Positions 22,801-35,008 of a stretch of DNA of 64,000 nucleotides are shown piece after piece. Under the pieces are notes generated by a model that worked only from the letters and a program-made list of their open reading frames with translations, did no database searches and was not told the DNA's origin. The DNA is from Eleusine coracana subsp. coracana (Eukaryota; Streptophyta; Magnoliopsida; Poales; Poaceae). The DNA lies in assembly GCA_032690845.1 (NCBI GenBank), contig CM064430.1, positions 7,178,949-7,242,948 of the forward strand, read 5' to 3'. Every line of letters starts with the position of its first letter. Position 1 is the stretch's first letter. Both the position numbers and the translations under genes were made by a program.

Positions 22801-23699
22801 GCACATCTAGAGAGGCTGTTTCAAGAAGCAACGACTAGTTTGAGGTTAGAGACCTATATAAACTCGTTGCTGGTGTCTTGGAGACTGCCTTTGGCCATGG
22901 GGATTGCTGGGAGCATCTATGAAGAGCCAAAGGGCCAAGAGGAGAGCACTAGAAGAGGTTATTGGATATTTTGAGAGCTAGTGAGAGTAACATGAGCATT
23001 GATGCACATCTAAGATTAGGGTGTACTTGAGGGTGTGATCTAGATTGTTCCTCTTGGTCTATGTGAGACCTAAACCGGTTAGGTGTCGATGATCGAGTCT
23101 ATCATAATTGGTTGTGAAGACCATCACATGTTTGTACATGGTTTGAGTCTGTCGGTGAAAGAGATATCAATAGTGAGCACTCATGCCGGCTCAGGGAGTC
23201 CGGCAAGTTCTCGAGGGAGGCGAGCTTGTGCTTTTTGCAGCGGTGACGCACACCGTGTCTTCACTCGAGGAGTGATTGTGGGCTTGTGGGCGAGAACTTT
23301 ACTTGATGACGGGAGGGACTGAGACTCCGACGGGAGTGGTCCAACGAGGAGTAGGGGAAGGCGCCATCCTTCCGAGACTTCAGAAAAAATCATAAGCCAT
23401 CTCTTACTCTACTCTTTATTATGATGTTTTACTTTCCGCATTTATATATCGTGCTATTCATGCTTGTGTGCTTACCTTGCTCTAGTTGACTACCTTGTAG
23501 ACTTGCATAAATAGACTCCTTTACTTGCTAGTAGTGCTTAGCCTTCATACTTGATCACTAGCATGAATAGGAGTTGCTTTGACTTGATTGATCACCCTAG
23601 TATGTATTGTGCTACTCTTGTTTTGTATGCTTTCTATATGCTTGTTGATCTAGTAGCTTTGTTTGAGTAGAAATCCTTTCTAGCTAGTTGTTTGCTTTC

Positions 23700-24285
23700 G
23701 TGTATTTTTGGTAACTAGCTTGCATAGGAGTTGTATTGTCTTTGTATGATCCACTAGTATTGTATAGGAGTTGTATTACCTTTATGTGATCTACTAGTAT
23801 GCTTACCTTGTTGTTCCTTACATAGAACTATTACTTGCTAGTGTGATCACCACTAGAATTGCATAGGAGTTGTATTGTCTTTGTGTGATCTACTAGTATA
23901 CTTAGCTTGTTGTTCCTTATATAGGATTATTATCTTGCTAGTGTGATCACCACTAGAATTGTATAGGAGTTGTATTATCTTTGTGTGATCCACTAGTATA
24001 CTTAGCTTGTTGTTCCTTTCATAGAACTATTATCTTGCTAGTGTGATTATTATTAGAATTGCATAAGAGTTAGTATCGTATTTGTGTAATCCACTAGTAT
24101 GCTTAACTTGTTGTTTCTTTCATAGGACTATTATCTTGCTAGTGTGATTATCACTAGAATTGTATAGGAGTTGTATTATCTTTATAAGATCCACTAGTAT
24201 GCTTAGTTTGTTGTTCCTTCCATAGAATTATTATCTTACTAGTGTGATCACCACTAGGATTGTGTAGGAGTTGTTTTAAATGATC
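23700..24285. repeat. Tandem array, unit about 100 bp, 5-6 copies
   Basis: The string ATAGGAGTTGTATT and its variants recur near 23,861, 23,961, 24,061, 24,161 and 24,261, a steady 100-bp period. Each unit also carries CTTGTTGTTCCTT, ATTATCTTGCTAGTGTGAT and a CCACTAGTAT block. Partial, less regular units lie before 23,860. Confidence 0.9.
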
Positions 24286-24360
24286 AATTTTAGAATTTGA
24301 CAAATTTGATATATAATACAAGTTCCCGATTTACCCCCTCTCAATCATTCGATCCTTTCA

Positions 24361-25017
24361 ATGATACATTATATAAAAGGGACAAGCAAAACATAAAAGG
24401 CGGTCACAAGAGTCGCAGGAGCATACTTAAAGAGTCAGAATCCGATTTGAAAGTGTATTAGTTTCTCTTTAGGGTGGGTCTCTCAGCTCGTTGAACTTGC
24501 ATGATTTAAGAAGGATAAATTATTTTATTGAATACCAAATATATAATTATGATAGACTTACAAAATATATTAAATAAATTTACACAAGAACAACTATTTT
24601 TTGAGACCGCCTTGTATGTATGATTTCATTGACTGATTAAATTAGATCTAGAACATAAGTGATGGGTGGTGGCTCTAGCTATACAAAAATTTGGTTGTGG
24701 AAAAACTTGAGAGAAAAGTTTAAATCTAATTATTTTGGTTAGTAATGGTAAACATGACAAAATTAGTTTGGAGGGATGCGCATCAATACATTATATTAAA
24801 ATAAATTATATAACTTTAATATAATTTCTGTACCTTAATATCTAGTACTACTCAATCAATTCATCGTTTTTTTTAGACGATCAATTCATCGTTCTTAACA
24901 CAGACAATATTTTCCCTGAAAGAAAAAAAAAACGCAGACAATCTTTTGCGAAGTAGGGCCCACGTGTCATCGGGAGGAAAACGCCTGGCGGTGGCACACC
25001 ACTCGTTCCCTTCACCT

Positions 25018-25019
<2 letters not shown>
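24361..25019. other. Intergenic, probable promoter of AUG3 at its 3' end
   Basis: The DNA is AT-rich to about 24,940, then turns GC-rich toward the AUG3 start. No TATA box was recognised with confidence. Confidence 0.4.
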
Positions 25020-25048
<29 letters not shown>

Positions 25049-25049
25049 C
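25020..25049. repeat. Poly(C) tract, 30 bases, in the AUG3 promoter/5' UTR
   Basis: An uninterrupted C run ends 75 bases before the AUG3 start codon. On the other strand it is a G tract able to form quadruplex-like structures. Copy number may differ between individuals or be uncertain in the assembly. Confidence 0.95.
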
Positions 25050-25124
25050 TGTGGCCCGCGCGAACTTCCATTCCACCCCTCCAAAGTACCCAACACATCA
25101 CCGCTCGGCCCCTCGCCGCCGGCG

Positions 25125-28100
25125 ATGAGCGCGAAGCAGCTTTGCGACGCCCTGGCCGCCGCCGGGTTCGACGGCGCCGATCCGCTCGACCCGGAGAGTC
25201 TCGAGTGGGCGTTCCTCCAGGGGGACGACTCCCGCCGGATGCTGGCCTGGGTCTGCGCCCGCCTCCGCCCCGCCAACGTCCTCTCCGCCACCGACCTCGA
25301 GCTGTATGCCTCTGAACAACCCCCGGGCCCTTCTACATTCTGCGATCAATTGTGAATGCCGGTATGGAATGATCTCTTGACGCAATTAGGGTAATCTCGG
25401 GGGCTGATTTGGGGTTTGGATGCGATCATGTGATTCCAGGTTGATTATTCGGGGTCGGGGCTGGATTTTGTATGGGGTTCTTGAGTTTTGATTGGTTGGG
25501 CTTCGAGGTTTAGGAGGGGTTTGGATTTCGGGTTGCGTTGTCGTAGGTGGTTTGGCCGTGATACTTGTAGAATAGAAGGGCTTGCATGAGAAATCACATA
25601 CTTGCACATGCTTTAAGAACTGTGAGAGATTAAGGAGAGAAGATTACGCCATGGAACCGTTTATTATGATTAAGCTAAAATAGTTTTGTAGAATTCGGTG
25701 ACAGTGAATATTGAATAGAACTGAAAATGTGATCACGTAACTGATATTGAAGATGGAATTGTAAAGATAAAGAACCTCTCATTTGGTTTTGACATATCTG
25801 TTGATCTTTCTTCTCCTGAATTGCCCATGTTGGGTTTCTGATTCCTGAGCTTATGCCAGTGCAACTATGAACTGCAGGTATGAGCAGCTTGAATTGGAAG
25901 GGAAGTTGTTGGAGGTATGCAAATTTTAATTTTATCTGTTCAGTTATTCAGTATATGGCACTTGGACTGTGAATGGTAAGGAGCAGAGATATGAATCTAC
26001 CATCTTAGAATCAAACGTTTATGCATTGCTTCTTTTTTTTATCTCAAATTATTAGCTCAATTGAGTCAGATAGTGCTCTATGCTCTTAACTTGGGTGCTA
26101 TTTGCAGGGGGAGGACCTGGATTTTGCCTTTGACAGTATTTCAGCGTTCTCAGATACTGAGGAGAACAAGGAATATACAATTTTGTCAGAAGAAAGTCTC
26201 GAGGATATCCGGTATGCCATGTCTCATCTGACACACGAACTGATGAACTGGCACTTTGTTACCTCTTAGTCTTCATTACGTCCACAGAACTTACAAAAAT
26301 AAGTGACGCACCTTTCTTGTATGGATTTGTTGTAATCCAGGTTTGGACTTTTCTAGAATTGTTTCTTTGAAAGGTTGCTTGACTTTTCAAATGATTTGCA
26401 AGGAAATAGTTTCTTTTAGCTGTTTGTACTGATTGATTGATTTTTACAAAGTGATTTTCTTTCTCTGTTAGAGACTCAAAGCATGCACTTAGAGCTGAAG
26501 TTACTAATTTGGAAAAGCAGCTTGCTTCTCTAGAATGGAAGCTTGATTTACTTACTGCACAAGCTACCACCATTAGCCAGGGAAAGAAGTCCCGTTCATC
26601 TGCTCAAACCAGAGCTAGTGGACAACTTACTGGTTTGGATGAGAAACTTGCTAAGAGAAGTTTAGAGGTATTTTCCTTTCTTTTGTCGAGTTGCAAAAGC
26701 AGTAAACATAGCACTATCCTTCGTGTTCCCTGCTCTAATTTCATCAATTAGACCACAGTAACTATATATGGTTTTTGAACCTGTTGCCTGTAACCTGCTC
26801 TATGATCAATAGAAGCGTGCAATCTTTGGTTAATTTCCATATAAGGCTAGGCTACAGACTAGTATCTGCAAATCTCTGAGGGATGTACACTGTTGATATC
26901 TCTACTACTTAAAAATTGCTATCTTTATTGAAAAACAGATTACTGGACTCCAGCCATTTCAGTTTTGTTTTCTTTCAATGTTGTGTTATACTTTTCATCA
27001 CTGACTAAAGGTTATGCTTTTCTCTAAGCTGTTTCTCTTATGTTTCCATTTCATACTGGTACTATATAAAAAATATTTTGCTCTGGTAGATTGTTTAACT
27101 TTTTAAAAACTTTCTTTCAGATGAATGCAGTTCTTGGAAAACTTTCTGCAACCACCCAGGAGTTGTCTTACTATCACTCAGAAGCTGGTATTCATCTTGC
27201 CTTCCACATGTAAAATGCAATTGATTTCATTGTTTCATTCACTTGCATTTGTCACCTACTTTTTTTTACTTATATGTTCACGGAGACATGATCATTTTAA
27301 ATTTTATCTCACAGCTTGTCTCATGTTTAGGCTGATTGCTTTTTACTTACTATCAATAACTTGAGTGCATTGCATTTTATTCCTTGCAGATACTGGCGTC
27401 CATCTCTCTTACTACGATTTCCAGTCTTATATAAGCAACAACTTGGCTTGTACCAAGGAGCTAGACAAATGGTTCTCCAAGAAGTTTGAGAAGGTGCTTT
27501 GGTTCATGATCTTGTTTTCTAGATTGACTGCACTTGTTGTTAGAAAACATGAATCTATGGTTTCAGAATACTGTTAATTTAGGACCATTGTCTTACCACC
27601 TGGTTGCTGAGTAAGTTTTTCTTGGGGTGTAATAGGGACCACTCCAACTTGTTGTCAAAGAAGACAAGTCAAGTGGTAAGACTTGCTCCTGTTTTGTATA
27701 TGCTCTTGCAGTCTTACTTTCTTGTGATAGCAGGACAGGAGAGTATTGATGTTTCAGTATAATTTTCATTTTACCATTACCTTTTGAATTCTGGAAAGTT
27801 CTATTTTTATCATGCTTTGCATTTGCAAATTGTTTTTCTATACTGCACGCCATAGATGATTTGCTTGTTGTCACGAACTGTATGTGAATTATTATGTAGA
27901 CTTGGATTGGTTTTCGACTTAAAGAGCCTAGTAATTCATATGTTCCTCTACATTGAGGTTTACAAACCTTCGTCAAAGTTGAATTAAAACAACAGCCATT
28001 CTGTCCTCCTTTTTCAACAGGCAATTCTGTGAACTCTCACCATTTTAATGTTGAACTGCACCGAATTAATTCTATGTGAGTACTTATTTTATATCGATGC

Positions 28101-31100
28101 CACTGTTTCATTTATTTATGGATTACTACTTCATATTATAGCATCTTCTTTCTTTTTTGAAATTATCTTATTTATTTTTACTTACAAAAGTTTCCTAGTA
28201 TGGCTTCACCTGCCATGACTTGTCATGGATCCAGTTTTGCAAGAAACTGTTGATACAGAATCGATTTATTATCTATTTTGCTTCATCTTTACCATTAACA
28301 AGCTGTATGTTTTTTCATAGCTTTTTAGTATGTTCATCTCCAACTCAACGTCAACCTCCAAACATATCATTGTAGATTTGTAGTGTGGAGTCTTTCCGAG
28401 ATTAGTTTGCCTGCTAGTGGAATGTCCACCTATGCCGACCTCTCCAATACAATTATCCATCCTCTGTTGTCATACCAATTGCTCCTAACACTAACAGTGT
28501 AAAAAAAGTGCATACCCAGTGGCGAGTTCTGAAGGTTCCCACGCATTGTGGGTCTGGGGAGGGGTTATTTCTAGACAGCCTTATTTTTTAATCTCATCAG
28601 GACAAGTTTGTTGATCTATTGAGATATACAGATAATGTATTTTAATTTCATTATCATCAAAGTGAAAATAATTTCTTTATTTCCTCCTTACGTAGATTTC
28701 TATACTGATGCTGCTTATTTTTTGACAGATTTGCTAAAAGTAAGAGACAATACATAGAAGCACAGGTAGAATATGCTAAAGAAGACGCGATCCTGTCAAA
28801 ACTGAGAACGCAGTTGGCATCCCAACAGTCATATATTTATCAGGATAGCCATTCTCTAAGGTATGTAGGATACACATGATGGCAGATATTTGAGTCGGAC
28901 TAGTTGCTTTTGAGAGAGGGACAATAGCGGAGTTGCAGGGTAAATTTTTATTTTTATTTTTATTAATGCAGGAGAACTGCAGGGTAATATTCTTATTGGT
29001 TGCTTATAAATCTTTATATATAATTGTTAGACACCTTGTTTCTGTTATGATTTTTTTTACTTTAATTTGCATTTTAACTTAACAAGTGAAATTTCTCAAA
29101 CTGCTGGGAATCAGCCAATTACCTACCTTTAAGAGGATTTTACACTGGATTTACCGACTGCATTGCTGTACTGCAGTGAAAAATGAATACATCTCTTTTC
29201 TTAGATTGAGTTTTTAAGACTTCTGCTGTCATTTCATTGATTCCATATGAATGATTTTGTGTTTCTCTCATGTCATCTTCAGGAGGAAGAATTCTGAACT
29301 TGCTGAAGAACTTAAAGATCTTTCCCCTCATGTGCATAAATGCCTATCTGAGGTAATCTTTGTTTGAAGAATATTGTTCATTGCTAGATCATGAGCGCCT
29401 TAAGATATTGTAGGCTTTATGTTTGTGCCTGTCAAGCACCATGTGCTTTATCTATAACAAAGCCTTTAATCACAATCAAGTTGGGGTAGGCTAGAGATGA
29501 ATCCCCGAAGAACCAAAGCACAGGAACAAACAAACAAAAAGGAAGATGGAAAAGAAGAAGAAGAAATGATGTGCTTTATCTAGGTGTCAAAAATCTTCCT
29601 GGACATATAACTAGAATATAATGAACTCGTACCTGTTTCAGCTAAATCCATTGAATGAACAGTCAAACAGTGAAGCTAAAAATTTCCCACAAAATCGTAA
29701 CAAACAATCACATGGTCGTTTAGATGATTCTTATGCTGGAAGTAGTGTAGTACTTCATCGTTGACTCCAATATGTGCTTTTGGAGATGGCAGCTTAGTGG
29801 TTTATCGGCCACAGCTTATACCTTCCTATTATATGTATGTCTTTCTTTGGGAAGTTCAATGTTATTTTCTGGAGGAAAAATACTAATTTTCTATACTCAG
29901 CATCCTTTCTTCTGTATATGCTGCCAAACTTCAGACCGTTACAGGCCTGTGTGCGGACCTTTCTCAACTTGAAGGCGCAACTATTTTGCAAGGTGCGGTC
30001 TTCTTATGACATGATAAATATTTAAACCTGTTTTTTTGCATTACCAAGACAATAGCATCGCATATGCTTTTAATTATGTCCTTTTAGGAGATCATAATTT
30101 GAAGCTTATGCGCCAGGAATTCTACATAAGCCATCAGAAGATGGTACGTTAACAAAAGTTGTATTGGAGCAATCATTCATCTTGCCAGACATGTGGTCAT
30201 GTGAACATTCTTTCGTGCAGTTCATCAATAATTTGGTCAATCAGCTTGCTGCTAATCAGTTTCTGAAGATAGCATGCCTTCTTGAAAAACAGACAAAAAT
30301 ATCAAGTGCCTATTCGTTGATAAAAGCCATAGAATTTGAACTGCAGAGCTACTTATCAGCTGTTGATGGCCGCCTGGTATTGCTAGCTAATTTTACCCAT
30401 TAAAGTCAAAATATTGTTTTGCTGCTTGTCACTTTTCACTTGTGTTCTTATAAAAAAAAGGAATATTGACTGCATGAATTTGTAGGACCGATATCATTTG
30501 ATTGATCAAGCTGCATCTGAACTGTTTGAAGAAGGATCTGTTGATGACCGTGATTCTTTCCTCCATGCTGTGAGGGATATTCTTAGCAGTTACTCAAGTA
30601 AATAGAATCATTGGAAATTTCCATTGTCATTATATTCCAGAAGTTGGAATGGTTCAGTGATTCTTTTCATTTTCTGCAGGCTCTCAGGCAATGACAACAA
30701 CATATGTTTCATCTTATGGTATGATCGAGCAGATATCAGAGCTGCAAGATGAGCTCCGCTGTCTTCAGCATGAGCTTGAAAACGTTCTTCCATGTGAGCG
30801 AGGAAGATGTGCTGATGAACTGTGAGTTCTTGCATTGTCAATATTCTTGTGACTTCTCTCCCTTTCCTGAAATTTAGTTTTCTTTTGTGCAATGGATATT
30901 TGACGCTCCCAATACATAATCTGTCAAGAGAATGAATGTGTTTCAGTTCAACTTGATATTAACAAACCCCAATGGATAGAGAAAAGTAATATAGTTTTGG
31001 TCCAACTATTACATACTTTTCGCCTCATATGGCAGATGCAGAATGATCCAAACCCTCGAGCAAATTCTCTCAGTGCCCGTCCCAGATGAGCAACCAAAAC

Positions 31101-31531
31101 TGACACCATGGGTACAATGTTCTTATCCCTATATTTCCTCTCCCCTCTGTTTCATGTTTTGTTACAAGCCACTTTGCAATGTTTTATTACAGCCACTAAT
31201 GCAATCGCTTGAAGAATTGGAAATTATCGGCCAACAGGTCTCAGCTTCTGTTAATGAAGTGACAATGGCTCGAGATGAGAAGGCTGAGGTTCTCTACATT
31301 TGTTTTTACCACACCATTTTACAATCTTCTGCACCTTGGTTCAGAAGAAGCATAGCTTCTTCCATAATGTTATATTTATTTACAAATGTTTTCATTCTGC
31401 AGATGTTACAACAGCCTTCACGCAATGCGCAGCAGGGAAGACGGGTATTCGTCGATTTCTTCTGCCACCCAGGGCGACTTGAGAATCAAGTCGAAGAGCT
31501 GACTTCCCGGATTAGAGCTCTCCCACAGTGA
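25125..31531 (+). CDS. AUG3: Augmin subunit 3 (HAUS3 homologue)
   Basis: There are 18 coding exons: 25125-25303, 25878-25914, 26108-26211, 26472-26667, 27121-27187, 27390-27493, 27636-27675, 28021-28075, 28729-28860, 29283-29352, 29935-29992, 30088-30143, 30221-30376, 30486-30597, 30680-30821, 31036-31111, 31193-31288 and 31403-31531. All introns are GT-AG and phases fit, giving 602 aa against about 617 in Arabidopsis AUG3. Landmarks are an N-terminal block with LEWAFLQGDDSRRMLAWVC, ELYEQLELEGKLLEGEDLDF, SYYDFQSYI and CTKELDKWF, and a C-terminus with RRVFVDFFCHPGRLENQVEEL. The protein is mostly coiled coil. Augmin recruits gamma-tubulin to existing microtubules for branching nucleation in spindle, phragmoplast and cortical arrays. 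The gene looks intact. Confidence 0.97.
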
Positions 31532-32198
31532 TCTTGTTTTTGAATCGCCAAGTTGAGTCCAAGCTTTTCCTCCGATCCTTAGAATAGCTCAATTTGAGGT
31601 TCTTCACCTGTTTTATCGGCTTGGACGGCCTGAAATTGCAGTCGTCAGCAATTGTACATCCTCATCGTTTTGAAAACTACAATCCTCTTTTAGCTACAGC
31701 ATCTATATAAAACACATGACACTGTATGGTTGGCTTTATTATTGTTTAGTTTATCATTGTAGCCCTTCTCAGACTGTATGCTCGACCTAACTAGTTGGAC
31801 TTGTTTCTACGGTAACTTATAAATGTGAATTCTTCCCTAGTTGGACTTGTTTCTACGGTAACTTTTTTCAGAGAAACCGGATATATATAGTGCTCCGGAT
31901 CAAGAAAATTCGTAACGAGCTGCTCCATTTTAACCGACACATAGGCAGGGCGTACGGGTCCACGGACAGAGCCGGATCAAGAAAGCAACCGGTGGGTGTA
32001 CCGTAGAACCGCTTCACGCAAACACGCATCTCGAGTCTGTACCAACACCACCACGGCTGAGCTTTCCCGGCAGTACACAGGCCACGCAGATCCTACCGGC
32101 ACTTCGCCGGCGCCGCCGTTTGCCCTTCATCCTCCGGACCAGGGACGGGACCCCTCGTCGCTCTCAACCTCTCGCGGATCCGCTCCTCTCGTCTCAGG

Positions 32199-34391
32199 AT
32201 GGTAACGCACTCGGGCTTGGCCTCCATGGACCGGCATTTCCCCTCTTCTTGGACTAGCAAAATCGCTGTGCTGTTAGTTTCTGTTGCATCGTGCGAAATG
32301 TGTCCCGGTGTTGATTATTTGTAACCGTGCTCTAAAATGGGAAGCATGTTGATTCCGTAGTGAACTTTGCTTCATCCTAGGTGCTTAGATTTAGTTATTG
32401 GTGACGCCTTTGTCAAAAGAAAAAAAAAGAAAAAAAAAGAAAAGAAAGAGAGAAGAAAAAAGCAGCGGCAATGCAGTATTCACTATATAATTAAGGATAT
32501 CGCTCAATAGGCTATACTACCTATAATTGAAAAGCCAATGCAATCGGCTGCTAATTAGCGTATGACATATCTGCAATTTGGGAGAATAAGTAGGTAGAAA
32601 CAAATTGGATAGGCACTATCACTCTGTGCTTACCTTTGAATTGGTAAATTTTACCCGTTGTTTTGATTTTCTTGAGGTACTAGCACTCTGAGCTTTAGGT
32701 TTTTCAATCCCTGGTGAACAAAGTGTTATTTCTCGCTGTAAAGAAGTTGCCTTGAAGAGGTAGATAGCTTCATCAATGTAGGGTCGAAGCTGTAAATTAA
32801 GTCAAACTTATTCCCATGAGGGTACATCGTATTTGTGCTAGTGTTACCTCACAGCCTGATGGTTAGTCTACTGTTGTGATCTTTGTAGGATAGAGAAGCT
32901 AAGAAAGAAGCATTCAGGAAGTACCTTGAATCCAGCGGTGTGCTTGATACCCTCACGAAAGGTATGTGTCTCATCCCTTGTGTATGTTAGAAAATCACCA
33001 TTTATGTGGCTGGCTAGTTACGTCCATTTCTCATCTTTCAGTTCTTGTTGCACTGTATGAGGAGAATGACAAGCCTTCATCTGCAGTCGAGTAAGTTCAC
33101 TTGGCTTGTCATGTATACTAATTGACCCCATTCAAAAATGACAGTTTGAGTTTAATGATTCTTTGTTTTCTCATTTGTCCCAAGAGTGTTATGAGCCGTG
33201 CCCATTTGGATAATTTCATGTTATAACACTGCATTTAAATCTCCGGCTAGCCCGCTATAGCTGCTAGAAAGAACCTCCGCTAAATCATTTTTAGTACTAA
33301 ATTCTGCTAATCCCACTAATAGCTTGTTATATGAGGCTATAGCCTTGTTTTTAAGGGCAGACGCTAGATGGCTTAGCCGGAGATTTTAAACGTGGTACTT
33401 ATAACTTATATTCTCGTGTATCCCAGATTCGTACAGCAGAAGTTAGGTGGGCCTTCGATTTCTGACTATGAAAAGCTCAAGGCTGAGAAGTTGGATTTAC
33501 AGTTGAAGTATAATGAGCTTTTGGATACCCATAAGGAAACATGCAGACAGGTAAACCATGTTCCTGTGTTGGCAAAGCATGCTATGCTGATTTACACTTT
33601 TACATGCAGTTCCAAATTCTTAACGCTTGGTAGGAATAGGATCTAGATCTAGTGTTAAGTATGCATATTTTTTCCATACAAAAATAGTGATGTCAACAGA
33701 AATATCATATCTGATCAAGCAGTATTACTAGTTGTCTAGTTACTAGAAGAGTGCTGCTCCTTTGACTTCATGCTCATGCATTCCATCAATGTGCTTCTTC
33801 CAACAATCTAGTCATTCCACTTCAATACTGGGTATGTCATGGAAACAACTTAGATATTGTTCAGTTCTACAGAGCTGGACATGTTTGGATGTAGTAACAT
33901 TCACGCAAGTATAAAAAAGAAAAAAAAAACTTCCCTCTATTTAATTCAGCTGAAGCATTTTATTTTCCTTTATGGTCATGGTTTTTTTTCTCATGGCAAT
34001 GTCTTATGTTTCCACATGAAAATTTCTCTTTACAACATGAGATTTGTACTGCACGTGCCAGTGAATTGGCGTAGCAAGCTAGATGTTATTTTTGAACCTA
34101 ACTTAGCCCTTGGCTCTTGAGAATAGTCAGTAACATATATGTGCCCTTTCTCCACTTTCAAGGTTAAATGGCTTCAATACCAAAAAGATATAATTTAAAG
34201 TTATCAGGACATGATGGCATCCATCCAGAGTGTTTCCGCTTATGATTTGAGCATTTTTGTTTCGAAGTCCAAGAAAAGCTTATACAAGCTTTTGTTGAAA
34301 TTAAACTGGCTTTTGATTAGTCTCTCTCTTGTTTCTTTTTTCGCAGCTGGAGGAACTTAAGAACATGAAGTATGGTGCACCATGGAACTGA
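32199..34391 (+). CDS. c-Myc-binding protein (MYCBP/AMY-1) homologue
   Basis: There are five coding exons: 32199-32201, 32889-32961, 33042-33090, 33427-33550 and 34347-34391. Introns are GT-AG, giving 97 aa, close to the roughly 103 aa of animal MYCBP. The first coding exon holds only the ATG, directly followed by the donor GTAACG; exon 2 opens with DREAKKEAFRKYLESSG. The conserved middle is VLVALYEENDKPSSAVEF, then QQKLGGPSISDYEKL and a C-terminal leucine-zipper-like helix (LQLKYNELL...QLEELKNM). Animal MYCBP binds Myc and scaffold proteins. Plants lack Myc itself, so the plant role is open. The gene follows AUG3 by about 0.65 kb from stop to start. An intronic MITE lies at 33234-33390. The 70-codon frame over exon 1 (31996-32205) is in another phase and not needed. 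Confidence 0.9.
33234..33390. mobile_element. Small MITE in intron 3 of the MYCBP-like gene
   Basis: Inverted ends TTTAAATCTCCGGCTAGCC and GGCTTAGCCGGAGATTTTAAA enclose about 157 bp containing further partly repeated AGC/TATAGC blocks. No clear target duplication was found, so the superfamily is undecided. Confidence 0.6.
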
Positions 34392-35008
34392 AACACCATG
34401 TGGTGACATTGTAAATGTACCATGAAACATGTAACATGACTGCATGAATTGCTGCTAAGTTGTATAAAATCGAAAGTCCTCTTGCTATGTTATTAATGTT
34501 TACAATTTTATTTGTCTGAATCTCGGATATGAGAACGCCCAGTCCACTCCGAAATATAGATCTGTTTCGGGCATGTCAAAGGATGGGATTTGGCATGGTG
34601 CATTAGGATTAGGATTGATACAACCTACTAAAGAGATCCTAGATTTATTAGTCTATATATATTTTTCAAGTGGATGTTAGACCATAGGATTGGAACACTT
34701 GAATTTGCAGATTAGCGTATGGATATACGGTATTGACTTTCACCTTTGACTTTCTATAATTAATGTGTTCAAAACTGGTTTCTCTTTATAAAGGACGTAT
34801 TGCATTCGAAATAATTGTTCCGATTCCGAGGAAGCAGTAAATATTTTGTTGATTTGCTGGTCCAGGGCGGTAAAATCGGTGCTCAGTCCTTTAAGATTTT
34901 CGCTGGTAATCGGACGGCCCATACTGAATCTTCTCCAGGACGGAGCCATCAGGGAAGTACTTTTGCAGTTCGCCCCCTAAAACGGTCGAAACTCCTCCGT
35001 CTCGCGCA

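Larger units (their letters stand above)
21807..24360. mobile_element. Probable solo LTR of a Copia (SIRE/Maximus-like) retrotransposon, about 2.55 kb
   Basis: The block starts TGTAAGGTTCATGATC and ends GATCCTTTCA. It is flanked by GTGAT at the left and ATGAT at the right, a 4-of-5 match to a 5-bp duplication. It contains no gag or pol. The text around 23,180-23,390 (strings such as GACTGAGACTCCGACGGGAG) and the start TTTGGTGATAAATGACAAA look to me like grass SIRE-type LTRs. It carries palindromic ACCGGAC-N-GTCCGGT motifs and a 100-bp tandem array. Other long-LTR families are possible. Confidence 0.5.

Noticed and set aside
23700..24285. Regular 100-bp repeats considered as a CRISPR-like array
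   Set aside because: Units are whole-unit tandem repeats without unique spacers, inside a plant LTR.
29440..29530. SINE-like string (CAAGTTGGGGTAGGCTAGAG) in an AUG3 intron
   Set aside because: The string is familiar from grass repeats but boundaries and a pol III promoter were not found, so it is not listed as an element.
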